From Lycocorax pyrrhopterus obiensis (lineage: Eukaryota > Chordata > Aves > Passeriformes > Paradisaeidae), in the NCBI GenBank assembly GCA_014706295.1, contig JACSVZ010000002.1, positions 50,618,717-50,682,716 on the forward strand: a DNA stretch of 64,000 bases, written 5' to 3'. The translations under genes were made by a program, and so were the position numbers. The notes beneath the pieces were generated by a model. That model was given only the letters and a program-made list of their open reading frames with translations, was not told the origin of the DNA and searched no databases. Shown piece after piece: positions 26,201 to 42,657 of this stretch. Position 1 is the first letter of the stretch. Every line of letters begins with the position of its first letter.

Positions 26201-29200
26201 GCAGTTTGATATGCTTAAACAAGGCTGAGCTCTGAACCTACTTTTGTAATAGCCCTGTAAAGCAGGTGCCTTTTGTTTTACCTTTCTATACCTGCACAGA
26301 AGTGTGCATGCCACAGAAAACCTAAAAATGTCAGGAAAGTTGCAGTTGCAGTGCATTCTGTACTGATTTGAAAGTATTATAGATATTTGATCTGATGTCT
26401 GGGACAACAGACTTGGAGTAAGAGAATGGCAACTTTCTGTTGGATCTAAATGAAAAGCCAGCTCCATTTCTAGTGGAAATACCCACAATGATTGAAAAGA
26501 AAAAACTAAACACCAACCTTCCCCCTGCCGCCATCAAATAAAATTGGATGGATGAAGAAAATGCAATGCCAAGTGTACAACAGACCAGATTTCATGATTT
26601 TCTGCCAGGCAGTCTATGGACGTGCTCTTTAGGTAACCCCAGAGAAAAGCTTGCAGCTTTGCAAGAGCCATTTGAGAAATATTAGAGGCTGTCATTTGAT
26701 GATTGCACAGTATTCAGAGTAACAATCTCAGTAGGTGAGGTCTGGCTTCAATTCCTTCCTGTACTACAGGTCTCCACATTAAATGTGAGCAGATCCTTCT
26801 CACCCTCATTATCTCGTTGGCTTTCTGCATTACCATAACAAAAACATCTTCTCACATCACAGAGCTATTGTAAGCATCAATGCCCTATCGTCTTGTGAGG
26901 TGCCAAAACCACTTCAGCAGCGTGCAGATGTATAAATATAGGACGTGGGTGTCTGGTGTGAGAACTCGAACCTCCCAGCTGCCTTTGCACAGGCATGCAG
27001 CAGACAGCATCGTTGCTGAGGCTGCTCTACTTAACTTTCATAAAACATCTGCATTCAGTGAGCAATAACGCTAAAGCTGGCTGATTTTAGTTGTCTGACC
27101 AAGAAAGTTTACCACATTTTCTGAGCCAGGACTAAGTATTTTTCTTTTTAGCTTATTCCCCTGATTTGTTTGCTTTCTGTGTATAAAATAAAGAATTTGT
27201 GCTTTTTATAAGTAGTTTATAATGGATGATAAGTGAACTATCAACCTCAGTTTTTAATCAGGTTGATATCTCTTTAAGATATGTAATTACTATGGGGAAG
27301 GTTTGTTTTTCTTTAAAAAGAAAAACATGGGGTTTTTTTTCCAATGAAAGAATTCTTGCACTGAAGTGCAATTTTCAAAGCACTAGAGCATAACTGTGAA
27401 TGTTTAATAAGTCAGTATTGACAAGACTGAAAAATGGAATAGCTTTACAAAGTATATATGGTTTCTGTGAGTATATATATTTACTCAATAGCGGCTAAAA
27501 TCTGAGTCCTGAAGTATGATCTACAGGCAAAAAAGCCTGACTGCAGCATTCAGACTTACTGAAGTAGGAGCTTAACATTAACAACCTGAAGAAAATTTCT
27601 CATACAACTTTCAGCTAACAGATCATGATCATGTTGCATATAGCAGAATTTTTTTGGGGTCTGGGAGGAAATGTTGCCTTGATTTTCTGGGTTCTGTGAT
27701 TCTGAACTGTGAAAACTAAGAAATTAGTTACCTTAAACCACTCTAACAATCACCTCACAGTTGTTTTCAGCAAAACAATGCAATGCATTTGCAACCAGCA
27801 AAATATAGGGAATTGAATGAGTATAACCAGGGCACAATTTGGAGATGATCAAGTGTCGGTCTCAGAGTCTGTGGAAGAGGGCAGAGCTGCTGCTCCCTGA
27901 TATGTCTTGCATCCATTCAGCCTAGTAAAAAGCTGTTTTTTCTCTTTGAGACATAGAAGAGAGCAGGAAAAGAAGGAAATCTGACTGTGACAATACTGCT
28001 TGTAAGTGCTTTCAGGGTTCATACAAATATAAAAACAAACACGAGGGACCTCATTTTGGGCACTGTCTTAAGGATTGCAAAAATTCACACTGTGGATCTG
28101 AGCTTTACTCCAAAGAAGAAAAGAAAAAAGGGTATATCATCTCCTTGGTGTTTGTTAATGCAGATTGAGTAACTGCAGAGAAACTGGAAAGCTTTGAATT
28201 TACCCTTCCAGCACACCTGAAGGCACATGAGTCATGGCACCAGCTATTTAATTTTTTTTTTTAAACTTTTTTTTGCCTTACTTCTGGTGGGTGCAATTTC
28301 TTCTCCTACTGTTGTTCCACTGCATTTCAATACCAAAGGAGGAATGTTTTCTCCCTGGGGTATGTCCCACATCAGAATGCTGCCACATGCCCTGCATTTG
28401 ACCTTTGGTTTTTTTTTGTGTTTAAAGGGAGGAAAGAGTTTGTTTTTCAGAGGAACAAAAATTAATTGTTTTCTCAGAAATGCTTTTATGATGATAGGAC
28501 AGCTGTGGGAGAAAAAAAAAAAGAGAATTTATGCTTAAACAAAGGACAGGGAAAGGTCAGAAAGCAATCTGCAGGACAGCAGAAACACTTCAGCTATTCT
28601 TCAGAGCAATTTCTCTGAGCAATGAAAGAAGTAAAACCAATTGCATATGCCTCAAATACGAAACGAAAATAGAGTTAAAATAGATGTCAGACTGCATTTT
28701 TGTACTTCTTTTTGTCCTTGTAAAAAACATAGTGTGATTTCCAGGCCACTACAATATCAATCACATTGTGATGTGCTGCTAATAAGGCTGGAGACAATGC
28801 AATTTCTTGTCAGTCATCAGTCAGTGGCTCTAAGGACGGATTTCATCAGCAAAAGAATCCGCAACATGGAAGGCCTGCTTTTATTGTGAGGTTTGTTTAT
28901 CACTCATGAGCCATTGTATGGCGATTTCCTTATACCAATGTTTTATTCCTTTGATTTTCCCATTACTTCTGCTAGCACCTTCAGTATGTAACCAACTCCA
29001 AAAAGTTTACTGCGGGCAAGTGATTTCAATATCAAAATAAAGCTTTTGGATAAGGAAAGTTTCCTGTGGCAAATTAAAATCAATGGGAAGAGAAGTCGGT
29101 GCTATGTTGTAAGGGTTATGTTGTGCCACCTTCACTCCAGCTGAGTGGCATATTTTTCTGTTAATATCTCATATTGGTTTGAGTGGGATGTCAGGCACTA

Positions 29201-32166
29201 CTGATTATCAAACCAACAGATCTATTTGGCCTGGAATATTTACTCAGAGGAGCGAAATAATGAAACCTAGTCCTAGTCCATCCTGCAAAGCACTAACCCT
29301 GTTATTTTCTGGCAGCCAATGTGAATTCCTAGTGAAGGTGACAAAGAAAAATATTCTTGCTTGCCTCATATTAGACTTACCCAGCGTTACAGCAACAAAC
29401 AGCATACTGTGGCGCAAATTATAAAAGTGACAGAGCAGTATTCAACTCTGTCATTATAAAGAACAAAATTAATTGAAAACAGATCATACAGTATTTGAAA
29501 ACATGTTCATAGACATTTCAGTGCTTTTACAGAGGGGAAAGTGTCAAAGTGTTAATGAAAAAATGAATTGAAAGATAAGAATCACAACCTTTTCATCAAA
29601 GTCAGTTAAAATATAATTTAGGTAACATTTTTATTTTACAGGAAAAACTGTCCAAAAACTTCTCCAATTTTTATAAATTTTTAAAATATTTTTTAAGCTA
29701 AAATATACTTGGCTGTTTTGCCAGTACTTATTTTGCAGTTTCTATGTATGTTTGCCCTTTATTTCTAGACAATACATTCATTCTTGTCTCATGGACCAAG
29801 AGGACACAGTACAAGATTCCAGGAGCTGCTGTTAGAAAGAAAATGTAGGACCCTCTTCTTTCACAAGTCTAGGAAGCCTGACAACACATGTAAGTTGTTC
29901 CAGTGCTTTGCTTGATTTAAAAGGCTTAATGCAAGTTAAATTGACAATGTAAATGTAATGGGCTCTAAATGAACTGTTCTGAAGATCTCATTATCAGCAT
30001 TGTTTGTTGCAGAGATTTTACAATTATTTCGATCACAGGATGCCCCAAACCCAGTTTTTGTGTAATTTATCCTCTAGCTTTTTCCCCAATGTCCCATTGT
30101 TCTTTCTATAGGGAAGCCTCATGAACTCACACACACTAAAACACACCTGGGGATATGCTAGATGAGTACAGCAGTCTCCAGGTCTAATGGATAGGAAATT
30201 GGCAATTTGCACCTTGTACATAAGATCTGAAGGATTTAGAGAGCTATTTTTAGCCTGGAACAGATTTGATATTCAAAGCAGAGACCTGATATCGTGTTTA
30301 AATGGCACAACACCGTATGGCACAGACGTCCCTGCACTAACAAGAGTACCTTTGCATGAGCCAGTGCTGTCCAGCAGCAGCAGCTCACAGCAAGTGTTAC
30401 TGCATGCCCAAAGAATCCCTGTCGGAGCCCTGGGCCCTTGGCTGCACTGGGACACTGATAAGGAGAAGAGTATAACATACTATGATATTACTGCCGTTGC
30501 TATGGCAGTGCTTACAGACCAGCCAAACCCAGGGTTTGTCTGCGCTAGGTGCTCAATTATTCCCCTAATGGTGTGTTTTTATTCTGCTAGCTCCACATCC
30601 AGGAAAAATTAAACACTTTAGCTTAGAGCTAGTTTTGGTGGAAGGTTGGGGCTTACCTATCCATACGAGGAACAAAATCCTCACAAATAAAAGTCAATGC
30701 GATGAGTTCTGGCAACACAGAAAAAGCTATAAAATGAATTCAGTGAATATGGCATGGCAGTAATTATCTTTTCTTTTCCTTTTCTTTTTTTGAGTAGACA
30801 CATGTGATCTGTAAGAGATTGACCCAATTCCAGCCTGAATGGATTTCCTCTACCATATAACTGCATTAGTGAACAGAAATACTAAATATGCATTACCATT
30901 ATTCATGACAAACCATTTGCTAAATTAACTGAAATTACTGTATTCACATTCTCAGGAGCCGCTGTATGTTCAGTCCTGAACTGAATGGACATGTTTTATA
31001 ATTTGCCTTTGAAGAAACACAGCATGGTGAAAGCTGATGAAATTCCTGCATGCAAGCACAGTGGAAGCCATTACCTAGAGGAACAGCTGCTTCCCTTCTG
31101 CTGCACTAGAAATACATCATATTTATTGGAATTTATGAAATAATCATGCCAGAGGATCATCCATATCCGGTGATGTGAATATTTGGTGATGTGAAAATAA
31201 TCCCTTGGCTTTTAGAAGAGGGTGGTCCAGTATGTCAGCAATGGACAAAGTTTTGCTGTGATAGAATGAAATGAAGGTGAATATACACAGACATAAATGA
31301 AGGCGTGGGGAGAAAACGCAGTCCAAAACACAACATCAGGTAAAAAGACTGCCTATTTCTGTCATAAACTTTATGTTTTCTCTAAGTGTGGCTAAAAGAG
31401 AGCAGAGTATAGATATCTGCAAAATAATTCTCAGGTTTTGACTTGGAAAAAGATGTTAAGAAAGAGTTGAAAACCAGAGCACCAAAGGCCAGCTGCTGTC
31501 CTCTACTGTCAAGTTAGCTTCATGAGGGGACTCTGGTGTTTGGTGACCTAGACTGCCTGCAGGATTCCTGGTTCAGAGGGGAATGTAAAAGCAGACAAGC
31601 ACTTTATGAGGCTACAGGTTTCTTTAACATCAGGGATACTGATGAGAAGAGCGTTCACATTTTTAGCTGAAACTTTGAGAAAGCTTTAAAAATGATTAGG
31701 AAAAGCAGTGGATTGGACAGTCAAAACAAGAAAAAAATGCGGAAATAAATTTGTACTTTTATTCTTACGCTTTTGTTGTTCAATCCCTCTTTCTCCTGCT
31801 TCTTGCCTTTCTTTCTCATGGATACCATAGTACATTGTTCTCTTACAATCATTGATTTTGAAAATCCAGAACATATTTTAGGCATTTTGAAAGGACTGAC
31901 ATAAATGTGGGAGCTCTGTGCCTTCCCTTATCCTAGTAGGTACAATCCCTAACCCAATCTGAGGTACTAAAAGACTTGATCTACTTACGGATGGATAAAA
32001 TTTTTAAGCCAAATGCTGGCCTCCCAATATATAAGATATTCAACCCAAATGTCATACCTACACGTCTGAATGACTAGGTAGCTTTTGTTTAAATCCATGT
32101 TTTTCTTCTAAAGAACTTACCATGATATTGTGCTAGTTGGAATTTATTGTTCTACAGTTCAGACTA

Positions 32167-35539
<3,373 letters not shown>

Positions 35540-37859
35540 TCAAATAGAAATATGCACTGCTAAGTCATCTCTCTGAATTTATAAGCGTGTTCAGTTCCTT
35601 CTAACTTGAGTAGGAGTTGGACTTTTAGAAGAAAGTATCAGCAAACCCTCAACCAATTGCATTAATCTTTGAACTCTGCAGCTTTCCAGTTTATATGGGG
35701 TTTTTTCAGGGAATAAGCATCTTGATAAAAAATGGTGGAGAATTCTAAATTTTTTTTTGATTTTGAGGGGCAATTAATTCTTGCAATGAACTAATAATGC
35801 TGTGGCTAGGATCCATGTGACATTTTATGGCTGAAAAAGAAATGGATCTTTAGTAAGCCCTACAGTGCTCTGTTTATAGTGTACGATTCAAAACATGCTT
35901 AGAAATTCTACAAATGTCCATTAAGCCCTACTAGACACTCCTTCAGGTAATCCTTGGAAAATATATAATCGATAATTATTATTGAATATTGAGTGTGATT
36001 AACAATATATAATTTACTTTTTAATAAAGTAATATAATTATGACTTTCCTATTGATATTTAGTTTAAATATTTTTGGGCTGCAAATTGTATTCTGGTGGC
36101 AAAACATCAGATGAAAGGGTTAACAGAGAATGGATTATCAGTTATAGCATTCACAAACGAAGATACCAGACAGAAGTAAAGACAACCAAGTGTTCCATTA
36201 AATTTGGTTTTTTTACACACAAAATAAAAAAGCCAGAGCTCCCTTTTAATTCCTCTGAAAAGTCTCGGGTGCCAATTATGCTCTGCGTGTTCCAGTACAG
36301 CTGCGGTTTCTGGTTTGGTTGAATTGAGAAAGCACTGTTATAAACTCTTACTCCACAAGGCTATTAAATTGTGGTAAAAGCACCACTCCATGTTCATTAT
36401 CACTAACAATGCTGATAAATAGCGGGAAATATTTTTGTATATGTCCTAATGGATTTTCACAAGGTTATATCAGACTGACCTGACAGCATTTTTAAGAAAA
36501 TGGTAAGTATAGAAATAAATTTTTTACGGAAAATGTCCTGTCAACCCAAATTTATTATATAATTGACTTTTTTGCAAAATTGGCTACTTCTAAAAGAAAA
36601 AAATGAAAAGCTGTTGTTCTTTCCGTTCTCTGCTGAATAAAAGAATTTAATTTCTTGAATGAACTGCCTTTTATAAGCCATGGATTTAGTCTGTTTGGCC
36701 TTTTGCACTTTACAAGGTGCAAAATCTGTATAGGCCAAAGCTTGCTGTTATAGAAATAAAGATGTTTAGTTTTAATCTTATGTTTTGTAACTTCAGTGGT
36801 TCTGCCAATAAACTCAGGCAAAGTAGGAATTAGAGGAAAATCTCTCTAGTACTTAAATTGTACGTTGTGTTGAAGTCTATTTTCGAGGGTGTATGTATAA
36901 TTCTCCTTTAATTTTGCTTTGAAGAACCGCCTCAGATCTCTTCACTGCCAGGCTTGAATTGCTTCCCAAAAGCTGTCTGTTTACAAGACTGTAAAATAAG
37001 GATCTTTTAGCAGACTTTTTCTCATATTCTGAGGCAGCTGATGACATTGTCAATATTGCTACTGTGTACCTTGACTATTATCCATTCAGAATTTTTGAAA
37101 ACCTCCACAAGAATGCTTCTTTGTTTGCAAGCTCTTGGTCCTCTGGATAGAAGTATCTCTTAAGTTTTTTTAAAGGAAAGCTATTCTTCTTCTAAAAGGG
37201 AAAGTGAAGAAAACTGGCAAGTAGGGATATTTCAAGTAGAAGTTCTGTGCCTGCGTAGTCTAACATTATGTATGGGTTTAAACTAAAATTTGTGTCACAG
37301 CCTAAAAGACACGTAATTAAATTTGTACTTTTTGGAGAAAATCACTCCCTATGAAATTAGTACCAACTGTATAAATTAATATTATATTTTTATATTTAAT
37401 CTTATAGTCAGGGAAGGAATAGCATTCCAACAAAATCTCATCACAGGCCCTTTTCAGCGCACATACCTACTGACATGCTGAAAGTTAGAGAAGATAACAC
37501 AGCATCTAGGGACTGTCCTGATCCTTCCTCAACCAGCCTGAAAACATGATTCTCATACCAAAGGTGAATGAAATGTATTTGCTACTGATGGACTTAAAAA
37601 ACCATGAAATATGTCAATGAAAAGAGCTTCGCAGATGGGCAGAGGCTGCAAACAGGATGTCTCACATGCAAGTTATGTTGCTGATTCTGACTCTTCATTC
37701 TTAGTTCCGTTTTCACTCTATGGAACAATACTCCAGCCAGGGACATCTGTAGGTAAGATGGCAGGTTTTAACAGATATGAATGGATATCTGACCACAGGC
37801 ATGTTTGTCAGAAGATGAAGACAAAAGAAATTTCATGCCCTCAAAAATGAGACAGGTGA

Positions 37860-38020
37860 CCTGGGGACAACTGACAGGCAGAAGGCTCAGGTACTCAATG
37901 TTCTTTTTGTCTCAGTTTTTACTGGCAATAGCTCTTCCCACACCTCTTGAGACCTCGAATTTCAAGGCTGGGGGAATGAAAAGTTCAAGGTCAGGTTGGA
38001 CGGGACTTTGAGCACACTGT
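37860..38020 (+). mobile_element. Degenerate CR1 LINE fragment
   Basis: The stretch with gaaggctcaggtactcaat, then tttgtctcagtttttactgg and cttcccacacctcttgag follows the CR1 ORF2 segment just before the reverse transcriptase, in sense on the + strand. The following bases (ggtcaggttggacgggac) resemble either the same segment further on or the CR1 3' UTR, so an internal deletion is possible. The same ORF2 segment appears again in both arms at 42.06-42.66 kb. The fragment is antisense to the host gene. Confidence 0.5.
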
Positions 38021-39177
38021 GCTATCCCCACTCCTTCTTTTTCCTCTGTGACAGCTTTACTGCTGAGCAAGGTGTTGTCCTTTTGGTCAATGATCAACTC
38101 TCCTGGCTGTGTCCCTTTCCTATATCTTTGCTACCGTCGGTCTCCTGACTGGGACAGAGAGAAAGCTTTGGTGCTATGCAAGCACTTCTCAACAACAGCC
38201 AAAACACTGGTGTGGTATCAATGCTATTCTAGGCACAAATCCAAAAAACACCACCATATGGGATGCTGAGGAGAAAACTAACTCCACCCCAGCCAGAGCT
38301 AATACAACACCCAGTATGTTCAGAAGTTCAGTGTAACTTCTTATATAGAAGACTGGCAATTATTTAGCTTTTTTCTCTAAGTATGTTATATTTTTAAGTC
38401 TGTCTACATGTACAATCCTTGCATGATATAATCCCTTTGACTCAAATACTTCTTTGGTTGATGTGAAAGTGGTATTATTCTGTCAAACATTTGAATAGGG
38501 TGATTAAAAAAAATATCTAACACACATGTGCATATGTGAGTATTTATTCACAATGACTGACTGAGCCAGCACAGGACTTTTTTCAAAAAGGTGTAGGAAA
38601 TGAGCCACAAAAAATGACCAGAGATTTTTACTGGTCACTTTTTAGGTAACGAAGTAAGTTTTCCTAATAATAATTTTATTTTTTAGTCTACCAAATACCA
38701 TAAAACCCAAGCCAGCTTTTCTGAGAAATGAGAATAAGGATCAGACTTTGAACAAATGTCTGAAATTGCCTAATTATGAAATAATAATAATAAAAAAGTA
38801 AATGTGGCTTTTAATTTATTCAGTCAGTACAAGGTTTTGTGATGAAAATTTTGTAAAATTGAACAAGGGTGAATTTTTTATGTGCTCCTGCTACGTAAAT
38901 TCACTCAATACACTGAGTCTTGTGGCTTAGTTTTACCCTTTCTGTGCCTTGTGCAATTACATGTAATTAAATCTGAACACGTTTCTTTCATCGTTTCAAT
39001 TTTCTAAGGTCTCATGATGTTGTCAGCCATCTGTTCAGAACACAGAAGAGCATCTTTGGCAAACAAAATGCCCTTCTCATTATTTTTTCTGTGGTTTTTT
39101 TTTAGCTCTATTCAGATCTCACGATTTCCTCATCTTAAATCTATGAGGCATTTACCCATAAAAACGAAGGGATACAA

Positions 39178-39712
39178 CCAAGCCACTGTGCAGGAAGACC
39201 TGGGTAGGCTGGAAGAGTGGGCTAATGAGAACCTGTGAAGTTCAACAAAGACAGATATAAGAAGGTCCATAAAGATGATCAAGGTACTTGGAGGCCTATA
39301 GGAGGAAAGGCTGGGAAAACTGTGTTTGTTTAGCTTTGAGAAAGAAGGCTTGGGGGAGACCTTTATCACCATTGTTCTGGTATTTAAAGGGTGGCTACAA
39401 AGAAGATGGAGGCATCCTTTTTATAGGAAGTGACATGGAAAAGACGAAGGGCAATGGGTACAAGTTATTCCTGGGGACACGCAAGAGGAAAGTTTTCCAC
39501 AACGAGAACTATCAGCTACTGGGATAATCTCTCCAGGGAAGTGGTAGGTTCCTCTACACTGGACACTTTTTAAGATTCAGCTGGACAGGGTGCTAGGACA
39601 TCTTATCTAGACTGTGCTTTTGTTAAGAAAGGTTGTACCAAATGATCCTTGAGGGCCCTTCTAACCTGGTATTCTATGACTCTGTGATCCTGTGATTCTA
39701 TGACTGCATTGT
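39178..39712 (+). mobile_element. CR1 LINE 3' end, internally deleted
   Basis: Sense on the + strand. It begins in the reverse transcriptase C-terminal region (cctgggtaggctggaagag, then gagaacctgtgaagttcaac), jumps at about 39262-39270 to a later part, and continues through gcaatgggtacaagtt and cagctggacagggtgctagg to a tail of attctatgactctgtgatcc type repeats. The jump is an internal deletion relative to full CR1. It lies in a CNTNAP2 intron, antisense to the gene. Confidence 0.8.
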
Positions 39713-41798
39713 CTGTAGGATTCCATGTTTCTTGGGTCCTTCCTTTCAAGGCTTTCTGGTAGATACGCTTTAGCTAAACACAGGTTCTGACTGCCAGCTG
39801 CAAGGGAAGCAGCAAACACTTCTATGTCCTTTGCTATGCAGAAGGTCAGGTTAAACAAGCTGGTAGACATTTCTGGCATTCAAGATCTGTGACCAGCTAG
39901 ATCTCCCATTTTCCTTGAATTCCTTGTGTTTGAAGTATCTTTTTTTCTCCCCTGTTTTCTAGTTTGATCTTTGTTGATGAGTTTCAGGCAAGGATCTCTA
40001 GTTATCAGGAGGCTGCCAGCAAAGAGAGGTGTTAACAGATGGGTGGGTACTCACAAGATGCTAAGTAGTAGGTGGATGTTGTCACGACACATAAACTGTG
40101 AAAAAAAAGTAAGAGGGATTAGAACTCTCCTCTCAACCATCTCTCTAAGGTATGCCCATCTCTCTATTTCTCTCCTTCTTCCCCATTATTCTTTCTTTGA
40201 AACACATAGTTTCATGTCCTCCCTCGTACTTTGTTTCTCTTACCTACCCTGATATATTTTTATACCCTTCAAATGGGACTGACTGATGTTTTAGTTGACT
40301 TACATCAAAGGGAAGAGTATCTAACTTCTTTAGAATCTTTCTGAAATCCCATTCTTAGAACATAAATGCTGTGTTACATCTAGAATCAGAGTTCACTCAC
40401 TTGGCTGTCAAATAGTTTACAACAATAACCTATAAACTGTAAACTGAATCTGCCAGACAGATATTTGTTCTGACAAAAGAACAGCTTGAAAAAATATTGT
40501 ATTTCTGTAAGGGCAACATCTGCCAAACTTCTTGGACAGTTTGTAAATACACCTCTGACAAAGGGCTCGCTGTCTGAACCTGTAGACAGAGTTCAGTGAA
40601 ATGCTTGAAAATGAAAGAAAACTTAATCAAAAGAGAGATGTGATAGGTATTTCTAGAGCTAGTGGTCTATATAGCTTTATATGAAATCTATCACCATGGT
40701 CAAGATCAGGTCTGATATATGTAGTTATTGGAATCCTTCCCACTGCCTTTAATAGACTCTGAATAGAAAAGAAGACATTCTAGGATTTGAAAGTAACTAT
40801 CTTGTCCACCTTTCCCACTTAGATATCTGAGTTTAAAGATAGTTTTACAAAGTCATCTCTAAACTACCTTCCCTGGTGCCCTCATTTGCACAGGGCTGAG
40901 AGAGGCCATGCCAGTGCTGACATGGAAACAGCATTGGGAGGTTGTTCCTGGCTGCAGAAAATAGGTGGAAAGGGCTACAGATGCTACTCTGAAGTGCCAT
41001 ATTGGAACACAGGACCTGCTTTAAGGAGGCCACTTCTCAAAGGACATGACTTAAAATTAAAGCTACAAAAGCAGCATAACAGAGAAATTGTTGATCCAAG
41101 TTGCTTGTCTGCAATACAGGAATTACTGTGTAGCTTGGCTGTCTGTTAATAATCAGGTAGTTGTCAAAAATCATGACTGTATTTACAATAATTGGACTAA
41201 GCATCTGGATGATTTCATCATTTATCTAATTCCCAAATGAAAAGTCCATTTGAACTAATGAGCAGAAGCTTCATTCATTTGACCAAATGACAGTGCACAT
41301 CCATGCCCAAGACTTCAGTGATCCCTGAGCTAAGTGCCAAATGAACCAGCTCTGGAAGCTGCACAGCTGCATCAGCATGATGCTGTGCCAACAGTAATTA
41401 GCTCTAATGAGAAACTATACTGCACCTAGGATCAAACCCAGCATAGCTGAGTGCTGATTTATGTGGATGTGCTATATCTTTCTCAGAAACAGCTCAGGTA
41501 TCTCTCTAACATAGGGGCTCATTGTACAGACTAGACACACTACATTTGCTTGTGGGTTACAAGTAAAATAAAGAAAAATCGTGAAACTTTACACTTTTTT
41601 GAATCTTATGCAGTCATTTATGTAAGTGTTGAGAAGGAAAAAATGGGTGAGTAAAGCTTTGATTTAACATTTTTTAAGACCCACTTCTCATGTGTAAATC
41701 CATCCACAAGATAAAATACAAGCGAGGCTCAGTGTGTCTCTGAACCTTTGGAAAAAGCTGATCTTCTGTAGGGAATGAACAATCCATCTGCGTCTGAT

Positions 41799-42245
41799 GC
41801 AAAGGCAATGGAAACAAGGACACGAAACCTGGGAAGAGTAAAGACATGAAATACAGCTGCGTAGAGAGGGGCGAGGAAGGCCAAGGTGAAGCTGAACCTG
41901 GCAAGGGATGCAAAGACTAACAGGAAGGGCTTCCACAGGTACGTAAACCAGAAAAGGAAGGTCAAAGAAGGTGCACCCACCCCCGATGTACAGTCACGGA
42001 ACACTGGTAACAATGGATGAGGAGAAGGCTGAGGTACTCAACACCTCTTTTGCCTAAGTCTTCAATGATAACCTTTCTTTCCACACCTCTTGAGTGGATG
42101 GACAGCAGGATGGGGACTGGGGGAGCAAAGTGCTTCCCGCTATAAGCAGAGATCAGGTTCATGACCATCTGAGGAACCTGAATGTGCAGAAGTCTATGGG
42201 ACCCAACGAGATGTTCTCCCAGAGTCCTGAGAGAATTGGCTGATG
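41799..42245 (+). mobile_element. CR1 ORF2 fragment, sense arm of an inverted pair
   Basis: Follows CR1 ORF2 from the segment gcaaaggcaatggaaacaag through cctggcaagggatgcaaag, ccagaaaaggaaggtcaaag, gatgaggagaaggctgaggt and ggacagcaggatggggactg to gagaattggctgatg. It stops abruptly at 42245, where an antisense CR1 segment starts. It has neither the 3' UTR nor the tail that ordinary 5'-truncated CR1 copies keep. Confidence 0.8.
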
Positions 42246-42657
42246 ATTAGTCAGGCACAATTTCCTCTTGGTGAAGCCATGTTGGCTGTCTCTAATGACC
42301 TCTCTGTCATGCATATGCCTTGACATAGCTTCCAGGAGGATCTGTTCTATGATCTTACCAGGCAGAGAGTTAAGGCTGACCAGTAGTTCCTAGGGTTCTC
42401 TTTACCTTTTCCCAGTCACTGGGGACTTGGCTGAGTGCCATGATATTTAAAATATCACAGAGTATAGCTTGGCAACTACAGTAGGAAGTTCTCTCAGGAC
42501 CACGGGATGCATCTTGTCAATCTCTTGGCTCTATGCTTGTTCAGGTTCCTCAGGCGATCTTGAAGCTGAGTTGGGTTGCAATGAGAGAAACATTTTTTCC
42601 CCCAGTCCCCACCCTGATGTTCAGGACTTGAGATGTGTGGGAGGAGAGATTACCATA
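42064..42657. repeat. Imperfect inverted repeat made by two CR1 fragments
   Basis: About 180 bp of the sense CR1 arm (42064-42245) is complementary, with mismatches, to about 180 bp of the antisense arm (42478-42657), with about 235 bp between. For example, ctgaggaacctgaatgtgca at about 42170 faces gcttgttcaggttcctcag at about 42535. Transcribed as part of the CNTNAP2 pre-mRNA it could fold into a long imperfect double strand. Confidence 0.7.
42246..42657 (-). mobile_element. CR1 ORF2 fragment, antisense arm of an inverted pair
   Basis: On the + strand it reads as antisense CR1: cttggtgaagccatgttggc, agcttccaggaggatctg, cccagtcactggggacttgg, gttcaggttcctcaggcg and cccccagtccccaccctg, fading out at about 42657. 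It covers the reverse transcriptase N-terminal half and overlaps the CR1 interval present in the sense arm at 42064-42245. It also lacks a CR1 3' end. Confidence 0.8.

Noticed and set aside
30187..30612. 141-codon + strand open frame, one of the longest on that strand
   Set aside because: No recognisable domain or homologue, no promoter or splice support, and it lies in an intron antisense to the gene.
41674..42013. Overlapping minus-strand open frames of 79-94 codons
   Set aside because: They run antisense through the + strand CR1 fragment and are shadows of that element.
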